Part shown: piece by piece, positions 1 to 62,499 of the stretch | How positions within the stretch are numbered: position 1 is the first letter of the stretch | Layout of the letters: each line of letters opens with the position of its first letter | NCBI GenBank assembly: GCA_025642075.2 | Contig: JAODUO010000140.1 | Location: 317,001 to 381,000, forward strand | From: Ridgeia piscesae | Taxonomy: Eukaryota > Annelida > Polychaeta > Sabellida > Siboglinidae | DNA length: 64,000 bases | Direction: 5' to 3' | The notes under the pieces: model-generated | What the model saw: the letters and a program-made list of their open reading frames with translations, nothing else | Told to the model about the DNA's origin: nothing | The model's database searches: none | Position numbers and translations under genes: made by a program

Positions 1-1942
1 ATTGGTTTGATACCAGAATTCTTCGATACCGATCGATATATTACTGGTTCGATATCAGAATTCTTCGATATCAGTCGATACTAGATTTTTAGTCGATACT
101 CGAAATTTACCTTATAAGTGTAATTCAGTACAGTAGAGATCTCCAAAGAAACACTACTATCCACTTAGACTAATGCCACAGAAACACAAAATGTTTCACT
201 TGTATGGAAATATGTGACAATTTTATAGTCATGCAAACAATGATTAATATGCAATTTTCTATTTATGTAAGTACACAAACAACAGTTTCAATATAATTGA
301 TTACTGTTGTAAAACTAAAAGGTAATTGTAATATAATATTAAAACAATAAAGACAACTGCAATAAAATACCTAGTGACAAATTAATTAATTAATTGCACT
401 GAATTATTGTAAATTAATAACAGTACTTCACCCCAGCTGTTTGTAAATACACTTTAATATAGCAGCTTAATTTCAAGTCAATGTGTCTCCTAAAATGATC
501 ATCAACAAATACAGCTGAAACAAATGAAACATACAAATAATATTTTATTATTATATAAAAACACCTATCACTTATAATAGTGTCACTGCCAGCACAGCTG
601 AACCCTCACTGTTATAATTTTTTTATTATTAATTCTATCATAAAGATAATTGTGATTTAGCATCAAAACTGGTTAGATGATTACAATAAAATAACACTAA
701 TTAATAATTGAAAAAATATTAATTTAAATTACAATTGTACTTCCCAGTTCACACCAATATTTTTTTTAAATATAAAACTTAAATTACCACGTTATCAAGT
801 ACACATAACAAGCCCCATGTTTTTGCAACTGTTTTCAAGAACAGGTCAGTTTCTTCCTCTGCCAGTGGTGAACCTGTTTGGCCAGTGCCAGTGGCAGTAG
901 ATGCAGTAAGCGAATCGTCATCGTTAATCAGTCACGTCGTATATGTCACTTCTTGACGCTGTGGCCGCAGTTACTTAGTAGATTCGGCAATCGATGGCGA
1001 TTCGCTTCGACTGTAACTTGATGTCCACTGCTTGCTCATTGTCGAATATTTCGAAAGATCACGTTCTCGAGTCAACGGCAATGCGACGTTGTCCACGATG
1101 TCGACATGCCGTACGCTGAAAGTTGATCATCACGTTTTGATAGCTTCTTGATTGGTGACATGTTTCGTCAAATTCGATGTATTTCCCCCACTATCTTTGA
1201 GACGTTTCTAGCATAGCAGACAGTCTTTGTTGGAAAAATGCCAAATTAGCGATGAACGTTCGACATGTTGTCGTTCGTCTTGGTTGTGGGCGTCGTGTAC
1301 GGCAAATGGGGGCGCCACCAAACAACAAAACAGCGCCACCAAACGGAACCCGGATAAACAAAGCCTCCGCATCGCGCTCGAATAATTATTTATATTAACA
1401 ATATTATTATTAAACTAGTTTCATAAATACTAGTGCGTGCAATAAACACTCTATAAAAATGCTATTGGATGTGTGTTTTTGTAACCGTAAGTAAAGTAGG
1501 GAGAAAGATGACATGGTAGTGCCACCAAGCGAGAGCGTCACGTACGATCCTTGGTTTGGATAACGAGGCTAAGCGAAGTCTGACCTAGGCTAAGATCGCT
1601 CACAGATAACAGTTATTATACAAACTAACTCTACAATAAAGTTTTAGAAAACAATTCACATTTTATGTTATATTATTTTTAAACAAGCACGCCTTAGTCA
1701 ATTTAGGCTGCGAAGCGCTGTAGTGATAGCTCCCGTAAACAACGTCGTCATCAACAACGATGTTGCGTCTTCGCATCGACATCGTCGAATGGACTCGATG
1801 TCAAGTATCGAAATATCGAAGGTATCGAACAGTGGGCGTTCGATACCAAAAGTATCGAAGTATCGCGATACCACTAAATATCGGTATCGCACTTTCGCAA
1901 GTATCGCGATACTTCGATATATCGAATATCGAACCAGCACTA
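1..1942 (-). mobile_element. hAT-like element, right end and subterminal TATCGA arrays; left end outside or at window edge
   Basis: Read on the - strand from 1942, the sequence begins TAGTGCTGGTTCGATAT and runs into dense TATCGA/TCGATA motifs (about 1800-1940). Similar motifs with two copies of a 45-bp unit occur at 1-110. TAGTGCTGG-type ends with subterminal short repeats are typical of hAT elements. The interior is AT-rich; an open - strand stretch around 780-940 could be transposase debris but is not recognisable. No left terminal repeat or target duplication could be checked because the window starts here. Confidence 0.4.
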
Positions 1943-2748
1943 ATGCGCACGCACGCACACACGTGAATAGATGAAAATATGAACTGGTTATGTAACATTA
2001 ATATAATTGTGTGTGTGTAATGCGAACTTAGTAAGATACTATTGGTATTTATCTCCCTCCACAACAGAATCAGTAGATTAAAAAATGTCAAACAAGATTT
2101 TTTTTGGCGGTTTCCATATTCAGTAGGGTTACTTTTCATATTGAGTTGAGCCATATTTTCATTGGTTCTATGAGCCACATGAGCTAGTGACCAATGGCCT
2201 ATAAATAACCTGGCTGGACTAATATGGACGCTAATCCATAACTACACAGTTGGATTGTTGGTAATTGATGACACTGGAATGTTGTCGCTGCGGGAAACAT
2301 CAGTCTGTGCTATCTCCCCGCGTATTGTCTATGCCAATTTGAACAAATTCTACTTGTCTGTTTAATTATTTTGATTTAATAGTAATAAAGATATAGTTTG
2401 GTGAGTTAGAATACCCAGGTGGGCTTAACATAAATAGTGGTTATTGATTGCGTCAGGCTAAACCTTGTTGGGCATTTATACGTTATAGTATCTTATTGAA
2501 CATAGCTACATTGTTGAAAGGATACATTTGGCTATATATTGATGTCTCATGCCTTTACAGCATAGTCTTACATTTATTGGCTCAAGTTCTGCGTTACCAA
2601 CAAATATGCAGGTAGTGAGGTGAATATCATGTGACTGTTTACTTATACCTGTGAAAACTAAATGAGATGACTGGCTCAGACACATTAAAAAGGCATTGAG
2701 TCGGCAAGCCAGGGTTAATGTTTTATTGGATGTGATTGTTGTCGACAG
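1943..2748. other. IPO7 intron segment without recognisable feature
   Basis: AT-rich intronic DNA between the hAT-like end and the first exon in the window. I found no exon, RNA or repeat worth naming; short ORFs here look fortuitous. Confidence 0.5.
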
Positions 2749-26859
<24,111 letters not shown>

Positions 26860-28165
26860 ACAGCATATGTGGACATGGAATCAGCGACAGCGATCAGACA
26901 TATTGTGATATGCAGGCAGAGTAGATGCTACTCGCTTCCTGAGTCACCTGCAGTAGTTTATCTCGCTGTTGACAGCTGGTGTCAAACAGACCAGTGTTTT
27001 CACAGCAGTACCGTGGTTGTCGTATACATACCTGTGTGACAACGTGTTGACAACGAGTAAGCTGGAGTAATATTTTCTGCAAATAACTTATCACAGACTA
27101 CAGTTAACGTGTATCACCTATTGTGGCCCAACAATTGCCTTCTCGAAGCCACCAGACTCGGCCATCCATTCACACTGCATAAAGCAAACAAATACATACA
27201 CGAAAACACGGACGCATAGTTGCACTTTGACCTACATAACGTTGGGGTCAGCTGGAGGGATGTCTGTGTACATTTGGCTAGATTGGAGGGTTTTACCTTT
27301 CCACCCGAGAGCGAGCATTTCATGGCAGTTCGTTGTTTGTATGCATGCAAGTTCACGAATTCTTTGGAGATGTTTGAGCAAGGCATGTCGCAGTTATTTG
27401 GCAGTTTCGAAATGAAGTGGTCTTTGATTGTCACTTATTGGTGCAATGTTGCATGGGTTGTGTGTGTGTGTATGCTACTAACTTAACCAGTACACATTAT
27501 GTAGCTGCCCTATCACCTATTTGACAATAACCCTGTATTTAACCCCTATATAAGGATGATGGTTTTTTATCTGAGGTCATCCATCAGAACAAATTTTAGT
27601 CCCTTGTGTAAGGTTTTCAAGTTATATCCGAGACATCCATACAGAATTCAAAATGAAATGACGCATGTATTTTTACACAAAAATCAAGACGCTTTTTATT
27701 GTAAACATCAATGTGACATGACGCTACGTATCCAGACAATTCCCGATATCGATATTCTTTGACGTGATTTATCAGGATGTCACAAGACAGTCAAATCAAG
27801 TGTACTTGCACACGCCACAAATACGGAGAAAGTCGGGTAAATATTTTGTACATAGATGAGGTGCTAGTCACGTGTTCCCGGCACTCTTCAAGTGAGGAGG
27901 GGCACTTGACTGGTTTGACGTGGATGCTTTCAGAGACTGCTCGGCATTTAGGTACAGCGGAAGCGAGAGAGCGAGAGTATTAAGGCAGATTTGTCGGTGA
28001 AGTGGTGGATGGCTGGATGTACACTGTTCAGCACAGTGTTGACAGGAAGGTTGTTGCCTGTGCATTGTGTTTTCCCTTGTGTGTGTGTCCACACCTCGTC
28101 ACGGCACACTCGGATGTTCTGCACAGATACATGATGTGTTAATAAAATTGAACGATTAAATTAAG
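26860..28165 (+). other. IPO7: IPO7 3' untranslated region
   Basis: Sequence following the IPO7 stop, without further coding similarity. It ends near a canonical AATAAA at 28141-28146, followed by GT-rich sequence (TTGTGTTTGTCCGTGTGT). Short ORFs inside it match nothing I recognise. The exact cleavage site is inferred. Confidence 0.6.
28141..28146 (+). terminator. Probable IPO7 polyadenylation signal
   Basis: AATAAA followed within 25 nt by a GT-rich downstream element, about 1.28 kb after the IPO7 stop codon. Confidence 0.6.
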
Positions 28166-29700
28166 TTGTGTTTGTCCGTGTGTTCTTTCTATATGGATTG
28201 TCCTCTGCAAGCAGTGTATTTTAATTGTTTACATCTTCTCTTGCCAAGAACTGTTATTGGATTTGGTTATTTGCATTACATGTACAAAATTTGTTTTAGC
28301 ATTCAAGTTTTAATCAGTTATATTACCCCACATTATTGTCATTTTAATTACCCATGGTGAGTATTCCTAAATTATTTCTGGATTTTTCTATACAACATTC
28401 AATTACTTTATTGTCCATATTTATTTTTGTTAGATAATGTTGTATTTGTGACAGGCCCATTGTTAAAAGGATGAATAAATTTGCTGTTGAAGTTGAACAC
28501 TGATGAATATGATCAGAGAGTCTGGTCTGAGGAAACAAACGTTTCAGTTCTTTAAACTGGTCATTTGGCATTCAATTATGTAGGGTCTATATAACTTTAC
28601 AATTACATAATATATTCAGGCTGTTTAAAAATATGAATGACTAGTTAAACTATGCCAACTGATAAGTATCTGTCAAACCATTTTGACAGCTTCAGGAGAG
28701 CAACGAATGTTGACATCACCACAGAAACACCTAGCACAGTTGTGCAATTAAATAAAAAATGTCAAATTCACTAAAACTTTAAAAGACGTATAAAAATACA
28801 TAAGCATATCCATATAACACAAACTAGAAATTTGTGTCTCAGATAAGGGGTATATAAGCAAATGCACTGGATTATGCTAGTTACAACTATTCACAAGAAG
28901 GCTGTGCATTTCCAGAGGAATTCTGTACATTGGGCGTTTTATACAGACGTGATGAAACATTTGTATATAATATGGTAAATTATGATTATCTAGAGAGAAA
29001 AAAATGTATGCATACAGTGTGTATCTGTAATCTGACTTGTGCACAATTTCGCCTCATAATTGTGTCAGCTCATACTCTTGAAAATGTATCCCCAGATTGT
29101 TTATTATTATGATTAATGTAAATTGCTGTTATTAAGACACATTATATCTCACGTAATATCCTGTCCTTGGTACTGGCATGTTACCATGCTACAATTACTG
29201 TATGAAGATTATTTGTTTAGGATTACTTATCTTAGACTTATGCATCCGTTATTTTCTAGATACAGCTAAATTAATGACCTTCATTCATTTAGCTTGGGAG
29301 TAAACATTCGTCGAAATATCAGCAGGAGGATTTGAATCAAAGCATATCTATATAAATGGGTTTTGTTTGAATTGGTATAAATGTTCTTGATTCTGTCGAG
29401 AATGTGACGTTCTACTATCGATGCTACCGCGCCTGACAAAAAGTTTTATTTTTGGTGTTCTAATTGTTGTTGTTTCCAGCACTCGGCAGGGTTCTATTAA
29501 CTGACTAGTCAGTATAATATTGTGGTTACAACATTATGATCTTATGAGGTTTCACTGAACTAGTCAGTCTTTTTCAGAACATTTACGCTAACCCGACCTT
29601 TCTATGGTGGCACTGAGGACGAAGGTGGTCACTGCTAGGCCCAGGGTGTTTGGCGTTCTCACTCTCGTCTCGGTGGTTCTTTGTTTACTATTTGATTGTA
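28166..29700. other. Intergenic interval between IPO7 and DDB1
   Basis: AT-rich sequence of about 1.5 kb without a recognisable gene, RNA or transposon end. An inverted repeat built on ACTAGT occurs around 29500-29570. I see nothing else supportable. Confidence 0.5.
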
Positions 29701-29819
29701 TCAATTATATAACAGCACAGACATACTACAGACACGTTTGCAATTAATTAGCATAGCATAAAATAAATCTCGTTAATGCATTATATGTAAAATTAGCATT
29801 GACATTACATTTTTGTTGT

Positions 29820-29961
29820 ACATATTCATTGGGGAGACTATTTGCGTAGCCTGACGACGCTGGCTTCGCGCCGGACATGCGCAAAGAACATATCCGGTGT
29901 GTGCGCTTTCTCCATTTGCAGCGGTATTTATGTCAACAAAGTCAGCGTTTTGACATTAAAC
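29820..29961 (+). promoter_or_regulatory. DDB1: DDB1 core promoter and 5' UTR region
   Basis: A locally CpG-richer patch just upstream of the DDB1 ATG in otherwise AT-rich DNA (GACGACGC, TTCGCGCCGGACATGCGC). ATGCGCA resembles half of an NRF1 site. A pyrimidine run CTTTCTCC near 29906-29913 could be a start site. An upstream ATG at 29877 opens a frame overlapping the real start, so transcription probably begins downstream of it. No TATA box is evident. All of this is inference. Confidence 0.45.
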
Positions 29962-57445
<27,484 letters not shown>

Positions 57446-58365
57446 AGAGAACGAGACAAGTGTTGTGAATGACTTGTCTTGGGACTGATGGAGCGAGGGA
57501 GAGAAATGACCAGTTGGCTGTAGTCCTCAAAGAATCGGAGCCCGTGAGAAAGAGAGAGAGAGAGAGAGGAGGAAAAATGTGGATCGTGTAGAAATCTGCA
57601 CAAACTGACTATGGCCAGTGCAGCCAACGTTGTTATTGCATGTGCTTCGTGTGTTCTGTTTATTCTCCCAGAAACATCCAGTTCGTTGGCGCTTGGAGAG
57701 TATCAGATTGAAAGAAGATTGACAGATACAGTGGAAGGTGGCGCATTGAATGAAGGCAGTCTCAACATAATCTCAAATCGGAATCAATTACAAATACGGC
57801 TTTGTGTATAATATGTGTCGGGCGCGGTTTATAGGTCAGTGGTCACAGTGCTGGTAGCTCCATCTAGTAGTGTGAAAGTGGTTGTACCGTTCAGCAGATA
57901 TTTTGTGCTAGCTTTCCGCTGTATTGTTGAGTGGTACATTTAGAGGAATATATTAATGTACAGCACATGTATAAAGTTAAAGACGTTTTGTGTGTTACTT
58001 GTCTACCGACTGCATTATGGATCGACTGAGTTTCACCCAAATATATTCAGCTGGGAGTCACACTAGAGCATTGTGCATAGGTGTAAGATATGGTCATTGT
58101 TACCAAAGTTCACATGATACCTCATGCTTGACCGTTAAACAAAGCTGAGCATAAAGCAAGACATTAGTCTATTATTATCCATAATCAAAACCTACTACCA
58201 GTGACTAGATTTGATATGGATCATCAGTGTCATCTGCAACAGATACCAAACAGGTTTGTGAATACGAAGTTGTTCACCTTTGTGTTTGTTTAATTAAGTG
58301 GATCATGACTATTGTCATATGTGTGGAGTCTGAGAATTAAATAAATTTCAGTTGTTAATTAACCT
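57446..58365 (+). other. DDB1: DDB1 3' untranslated region
   Basis: Non-coding sequence after the DDB1 stop with a short (GA)n run near 57544-57568. The first AATAAA on this strand is at 58340-58345, which sets the likely 3' end. The boundary is inferred. Confidence 0.5.
58340..58345 (+). terminator. Probable DDB1 polyadenylation signal
   Basis: AATAAA about 0.9 kb downstream of the DDB1 stop, followed by a T/G-rich stretch (GTTGTTAATTAACC, then ATTTGTTTGGTC). Confidence 0.45.
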
Positions 58366-59985
58366 GTAAAACATTTGTTTGGTCATGTTTCACAAATATT
58401 CCAGCTGTGCATACGTTCAGGATTAATTCCTGTTTGTTAGCATTATCGCCAAATCACTACCCCCTAGATGGCGCCACAACGTAGACCTTTTTGAGGTTGA
58501 CAAGTGAAGGTACAGAAGTGTTTTTAGCAGTGGTTCTCGACGTTTTGACTACACTATCCCACAATGCAGAGTTTGACAGATAAGGTTTTGTGGTTAGGCT
58601 AGCAGAAGACTTCAGAATGGTCTGATTGGCGCGTTGATCCCTGCAACAGAGCCTAATGTGAGACAAACTTGTTCATAATTGAACTTTGGCCTCTTTAGCA
58701 GGATACAAATTCCCTTTACCAAGTAATCATGCTACACCCAGCCATGGACTGGGGGCGTGACAAGACAGGAGAGTGTGGTACGGTGTTTAATCAAGACATG
58801 GATGGTACTACGTAAACATGGCGATACCGATTACCTAAGCCGGTACACAGTTTCTCTTAGCGTCGGTTACCCAAGCTCCGTGAGGTGGCAGCACTTTTAA
58901 GCCCCTCAACTCCGCCTGGGGAAAGAAAGGCTCTGCGTTTGTTAGGCCTTACCCCGGATTAGGGTAGAGATACGATTTGCTCTCAGGCCAACTACGAAAT
59001 TAAAATAACGATATACTTTTACAAGATAATGATATCCTATGAAAAATATTCAACAGTGAACTTATATTAACACGAAAATAAGTAAAAATTCAAATATACA
59101 GTTGTTTATAAAATATAAATTACGGCAGGATTAACCATGTCCGTGAGGTGGCAGCATTGTATAGATCACGCGGATAATCAAACAAAAGCCGACTAAGTAA
59201 TCAGACTGTCTTCTCGGCGTATTTCCGCAGCCGACCGACAGTCGGTTAAGCGAGATTAAGTTTCTCTCGGTGCTGTTAAATCATCCGCTCATTGAGCCTT
59301 AGGTGGACTAGTAACCCCAATCCGCAGACTTGTGACCGAGTTAGTAACTGTTATCACTCTACACAACAGGTCGTCGGGCCTCGTGTTTCAACTACCGGTA
59401 ATTAAACCTTCTGATTCGAAAACCTCATTGTCAGCCGTGAAACACGAGATATGAACTCCAAACGGACTTTAAAATGTGATCAATTACAATTTCACAAATG
59501 ATTAGTTACTATAACTTAACCATGCAGGCGTTATCTGTCTTTCCGCACACAGGAACGAACTCGCAACACTTCGATATCGTGAAATTGCAGCTCACATCTG
59601 AAAAAAGGAGACAGAAACTCGCTTCATCGGGGCCTACTTTCTGGGGTTGACTTGTGTGCACCACTAATTGTGATGCAGTGTATCAGGTTTAACGGTTCAG
59701 ATAGGTTGGTTCCTCGAGATGTATAGGAGTACTGCTATTAATTTCTTCTGCACAATACGTACAGTTGTAGAAAAACGAAGCGCAGTCATTCTCGTTATCA
59801 TGAATATTGTCTTTATGGAAAGACTTCCCGACCGTCGGAATGTTATCCACCATAAGTTTATACGTGTATGTGTTTGTGATGTGCAGCCAAACTAACGTAA
59901 AACGAAAAACTAATACGCAAAATTGCCTTTAAAAGTCATAACTGTTCACAAAATGTAAGAATACGTTCAGAATATTCGGCACCCA
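58366..59985. other. Intergenic sequence downstream of DDB1
   Basis: No gene recognised. It contains three CTCF-like cores: CCCCCTAGATGGCGCC (58460-58475), CCGTGAGGTGGCAGCA (58878-58893) and the same core again (59141-59156). The rest is unassigned. Confidence 0.45.
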
Positions 59986-60735
59986 ACTCATAACGGCCAA
60001 CACAAACCGGACAAGTCATAACGGCCAACACAAACCGGCCAACTCATAACGGCCAACACAAACCGGACAACTCATAACGGCCAACACAAACCGGCCAACT
60101 CATAACGGCCAACACAAACCGGACAACTTATAACGGCCAACACAAACCGGACAACTCATAACGGCCAACGCAAACCGGACAACTCATAACGGCCAACACA
60201 AACCGGACAACTCATAACCGCCAACACAAACCGGACAACTCATAACGGCCAACACAAACCGGACAACTCATATCGGCCAACACAAACCGGACAACTCATA
60301 ACGGCCAACACAAACCGGCCAACTCATAACGGCCAACACAAACCGGACAACTCATAACGGCCAACACAAACCGGACAAATCATAACATCGAACACAAACC
60401 GGACAACTCATAACGGCCAACACAAACCGGACAACTCATAACGGCCAACACAAACCGGACAAATCATAACATCGAACACAAACCGGACAACTCATAACGG
60501 CCAACACAAACCGGACCAATCATAACATCGAACACAAACCGGACAACTCATAACGGCCAACACAAACCGGACAACTCATAACGGCCAACACAAACCGGAC
60601 AACTCATAACGGCCAACACAAATCGGACAACTCATAACGGCCAACACGAACCGGCCAAGTCATCATGGCCAACTTAAACCGGCCAATTCGCACCGGCCAA
60701 CTCGTACTAACTCAAACGGTCCAACTTATAACGGC
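59986..60735. repeat. 28-bp minisatellite (about 26 copies)
   Basis: Units of ACTCATAACGGCCAACACAA plus CCGGACA/CCGGCCA, with a recurring variant ATCATAACATCGAACACAAA. Toward the right end (60650-60735) units diverge. Confidence 0.95.
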
Positions 60736-61261
60736 CAACTCGCTGTCGTCGAGGAAGCTGAAACGTCATTTCGAAGTTTGCGTATTTCCCGGAACTTCCT
60801 GGTTGTCTCCTTCAATTTTACATAAATTGGCCAGAATCTCGCCCATCAATATACACAGAAAACAGTCTTATTTTCCCAGACGCTGGGACTCTGCATGGCG
60901 CCCCGACAGGGAAGTTGTTTGGGCTTCCTGCTAGCTGGCTGAGTCAACCGTCCTCGGGCAGAAGTCGTAAATCGCGGCGTCAGACACCGACTCGTGGGCG
61001 AAGTGCATCTCCATAAAGAACAAAAAGACCTGTTTGACAAGACAGCCGCCGCCCAGGCACTTACGGCTTCCCGAAACCTGTTAAGTGCGCGCGTCCGTCT
61101 TCATCGTATTGTCTTATTGGGTGGAGAACTCGCGTAACCTTTGAACCAGAACACTGATCTTATCAGTGTCTTTTAGAAATGTATGGTCCGGTGGCGTGGC
61201 AAGTCCATGCAGACGAAAGCTCTACTGTCCTAAGTTTTTAAAAGCCAACCTTTATAACCTT

Positions 61262-62405
61262 GTGAAATATGTAGAAATATGCCATGCAGTGGACTTGTTC
61301 ATGTAGAGATATACCATGCAGTGGACTTGTTCATGTAGAGATATGCCATGCAGTGGACTTGTTCATGTAGAGATATGCCATATAGTGGACTTGTTCATGT
61401 AGATATATGCCATGTAGTGGACTTGTTCATGTAGAGATATGCCATATAGTGGACTTGTTCATGTAGAGATATGCCATGTAGTGGACTTGTTCATGTAGAA
61501 ATATGCCATGCAGTGGACTTGTTCATGTAGAGATATACCATGCAGTGGACTTGTTCATGTAGAGATATGCCATGTAGTGGACTTGTTCATGTAGAGATAT
61601 GCCATATAGTGAATTTGTTCATGTAGAGATATGCCATGTAGTGGACTTGTTCATGTAGAGATATGCCATGCAGTGAACTTGTTCATGTAGAGATATACCA
61701 TGCAGTGGACTTGTTCATGTAGAGATATACCATGCAGTGGACTTGTTTATGTAGAGATAAGCCATGCAGTGGACTTGTTCATGTAGAGATATGCCATGTA
61801 GTGGACTTTTTCATCTAGAGATATGCCACGCAGTGGACTTGTTCATGTAGAGATATGCCATGCAGTGGACTTGTTCATGTAGAGATATGCCATGCAGTGG
61901 ACTTGTTCATGTAGAGATACGTCATATAGTGGACTTGTTCATGTAGAGACACGCCATGTAGTGGACTTGTTCATGTAGAGATATGCCATGTAGTGGGCTT
62001 GTTCATGTAGAGATATGCCATGCAGTGAACTTGTTCATGTAGAGATATACCATGCAGTGGACTTGTTCATGTAGATATATGCCATATAGTGAACTTGTTC
62101 ATGTAGAGATATGCCATGCAGTGGACTTGTTCATGTAGAGATATGCCATGTAGTGGACTTGTTCATCTAGAGATATGCCATGCAGTGGACTTGTTCATGT
62201 AGAGATATGCCATGCAGTGGACTTGTTCATGTAGAGATATGCCATGCAGTGGACTTGTTCATGTAGAGATATGCCATGCAGTGGACTTGTTCATGTAGAG
62301 ATATGCCATGCAGTGGACTTGTTCATGTAGAGATACGCCATATAGTGGACTTGTTCATGTAGAGACACGCCATGTAGTGGTTCGTGTAGAGATACGCCAC
62401 GCAAT
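61262..62405. repeat. 32-bp minisatellite (about 35 copies)
   Basis: Units containing GTAGAGATATGCCATGCAGT and GGACTTGTTCAT, with variants GTAGTGG, ATAGTGG and ATACCATG. Diverged terminal units at 62380-62490. Confidence 0.95.
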
Positions 62406-62499
62406 GTACTTGTACAATCACTGATACGCCGCCACGGCTTGGACTTGTACACGTGGGAATAGGCAATGCATTTGGACTTGTGCAAATCTAATCCATATA

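Noticed and set aside
58860..59160. Possible structured RNA gene around the repeated CCGTGAGGTGGCAGCA segments
   Set aside because: No tRNA, snRNA or other known fold or box could be matched; the shared core fits a CTCF-like motif better.
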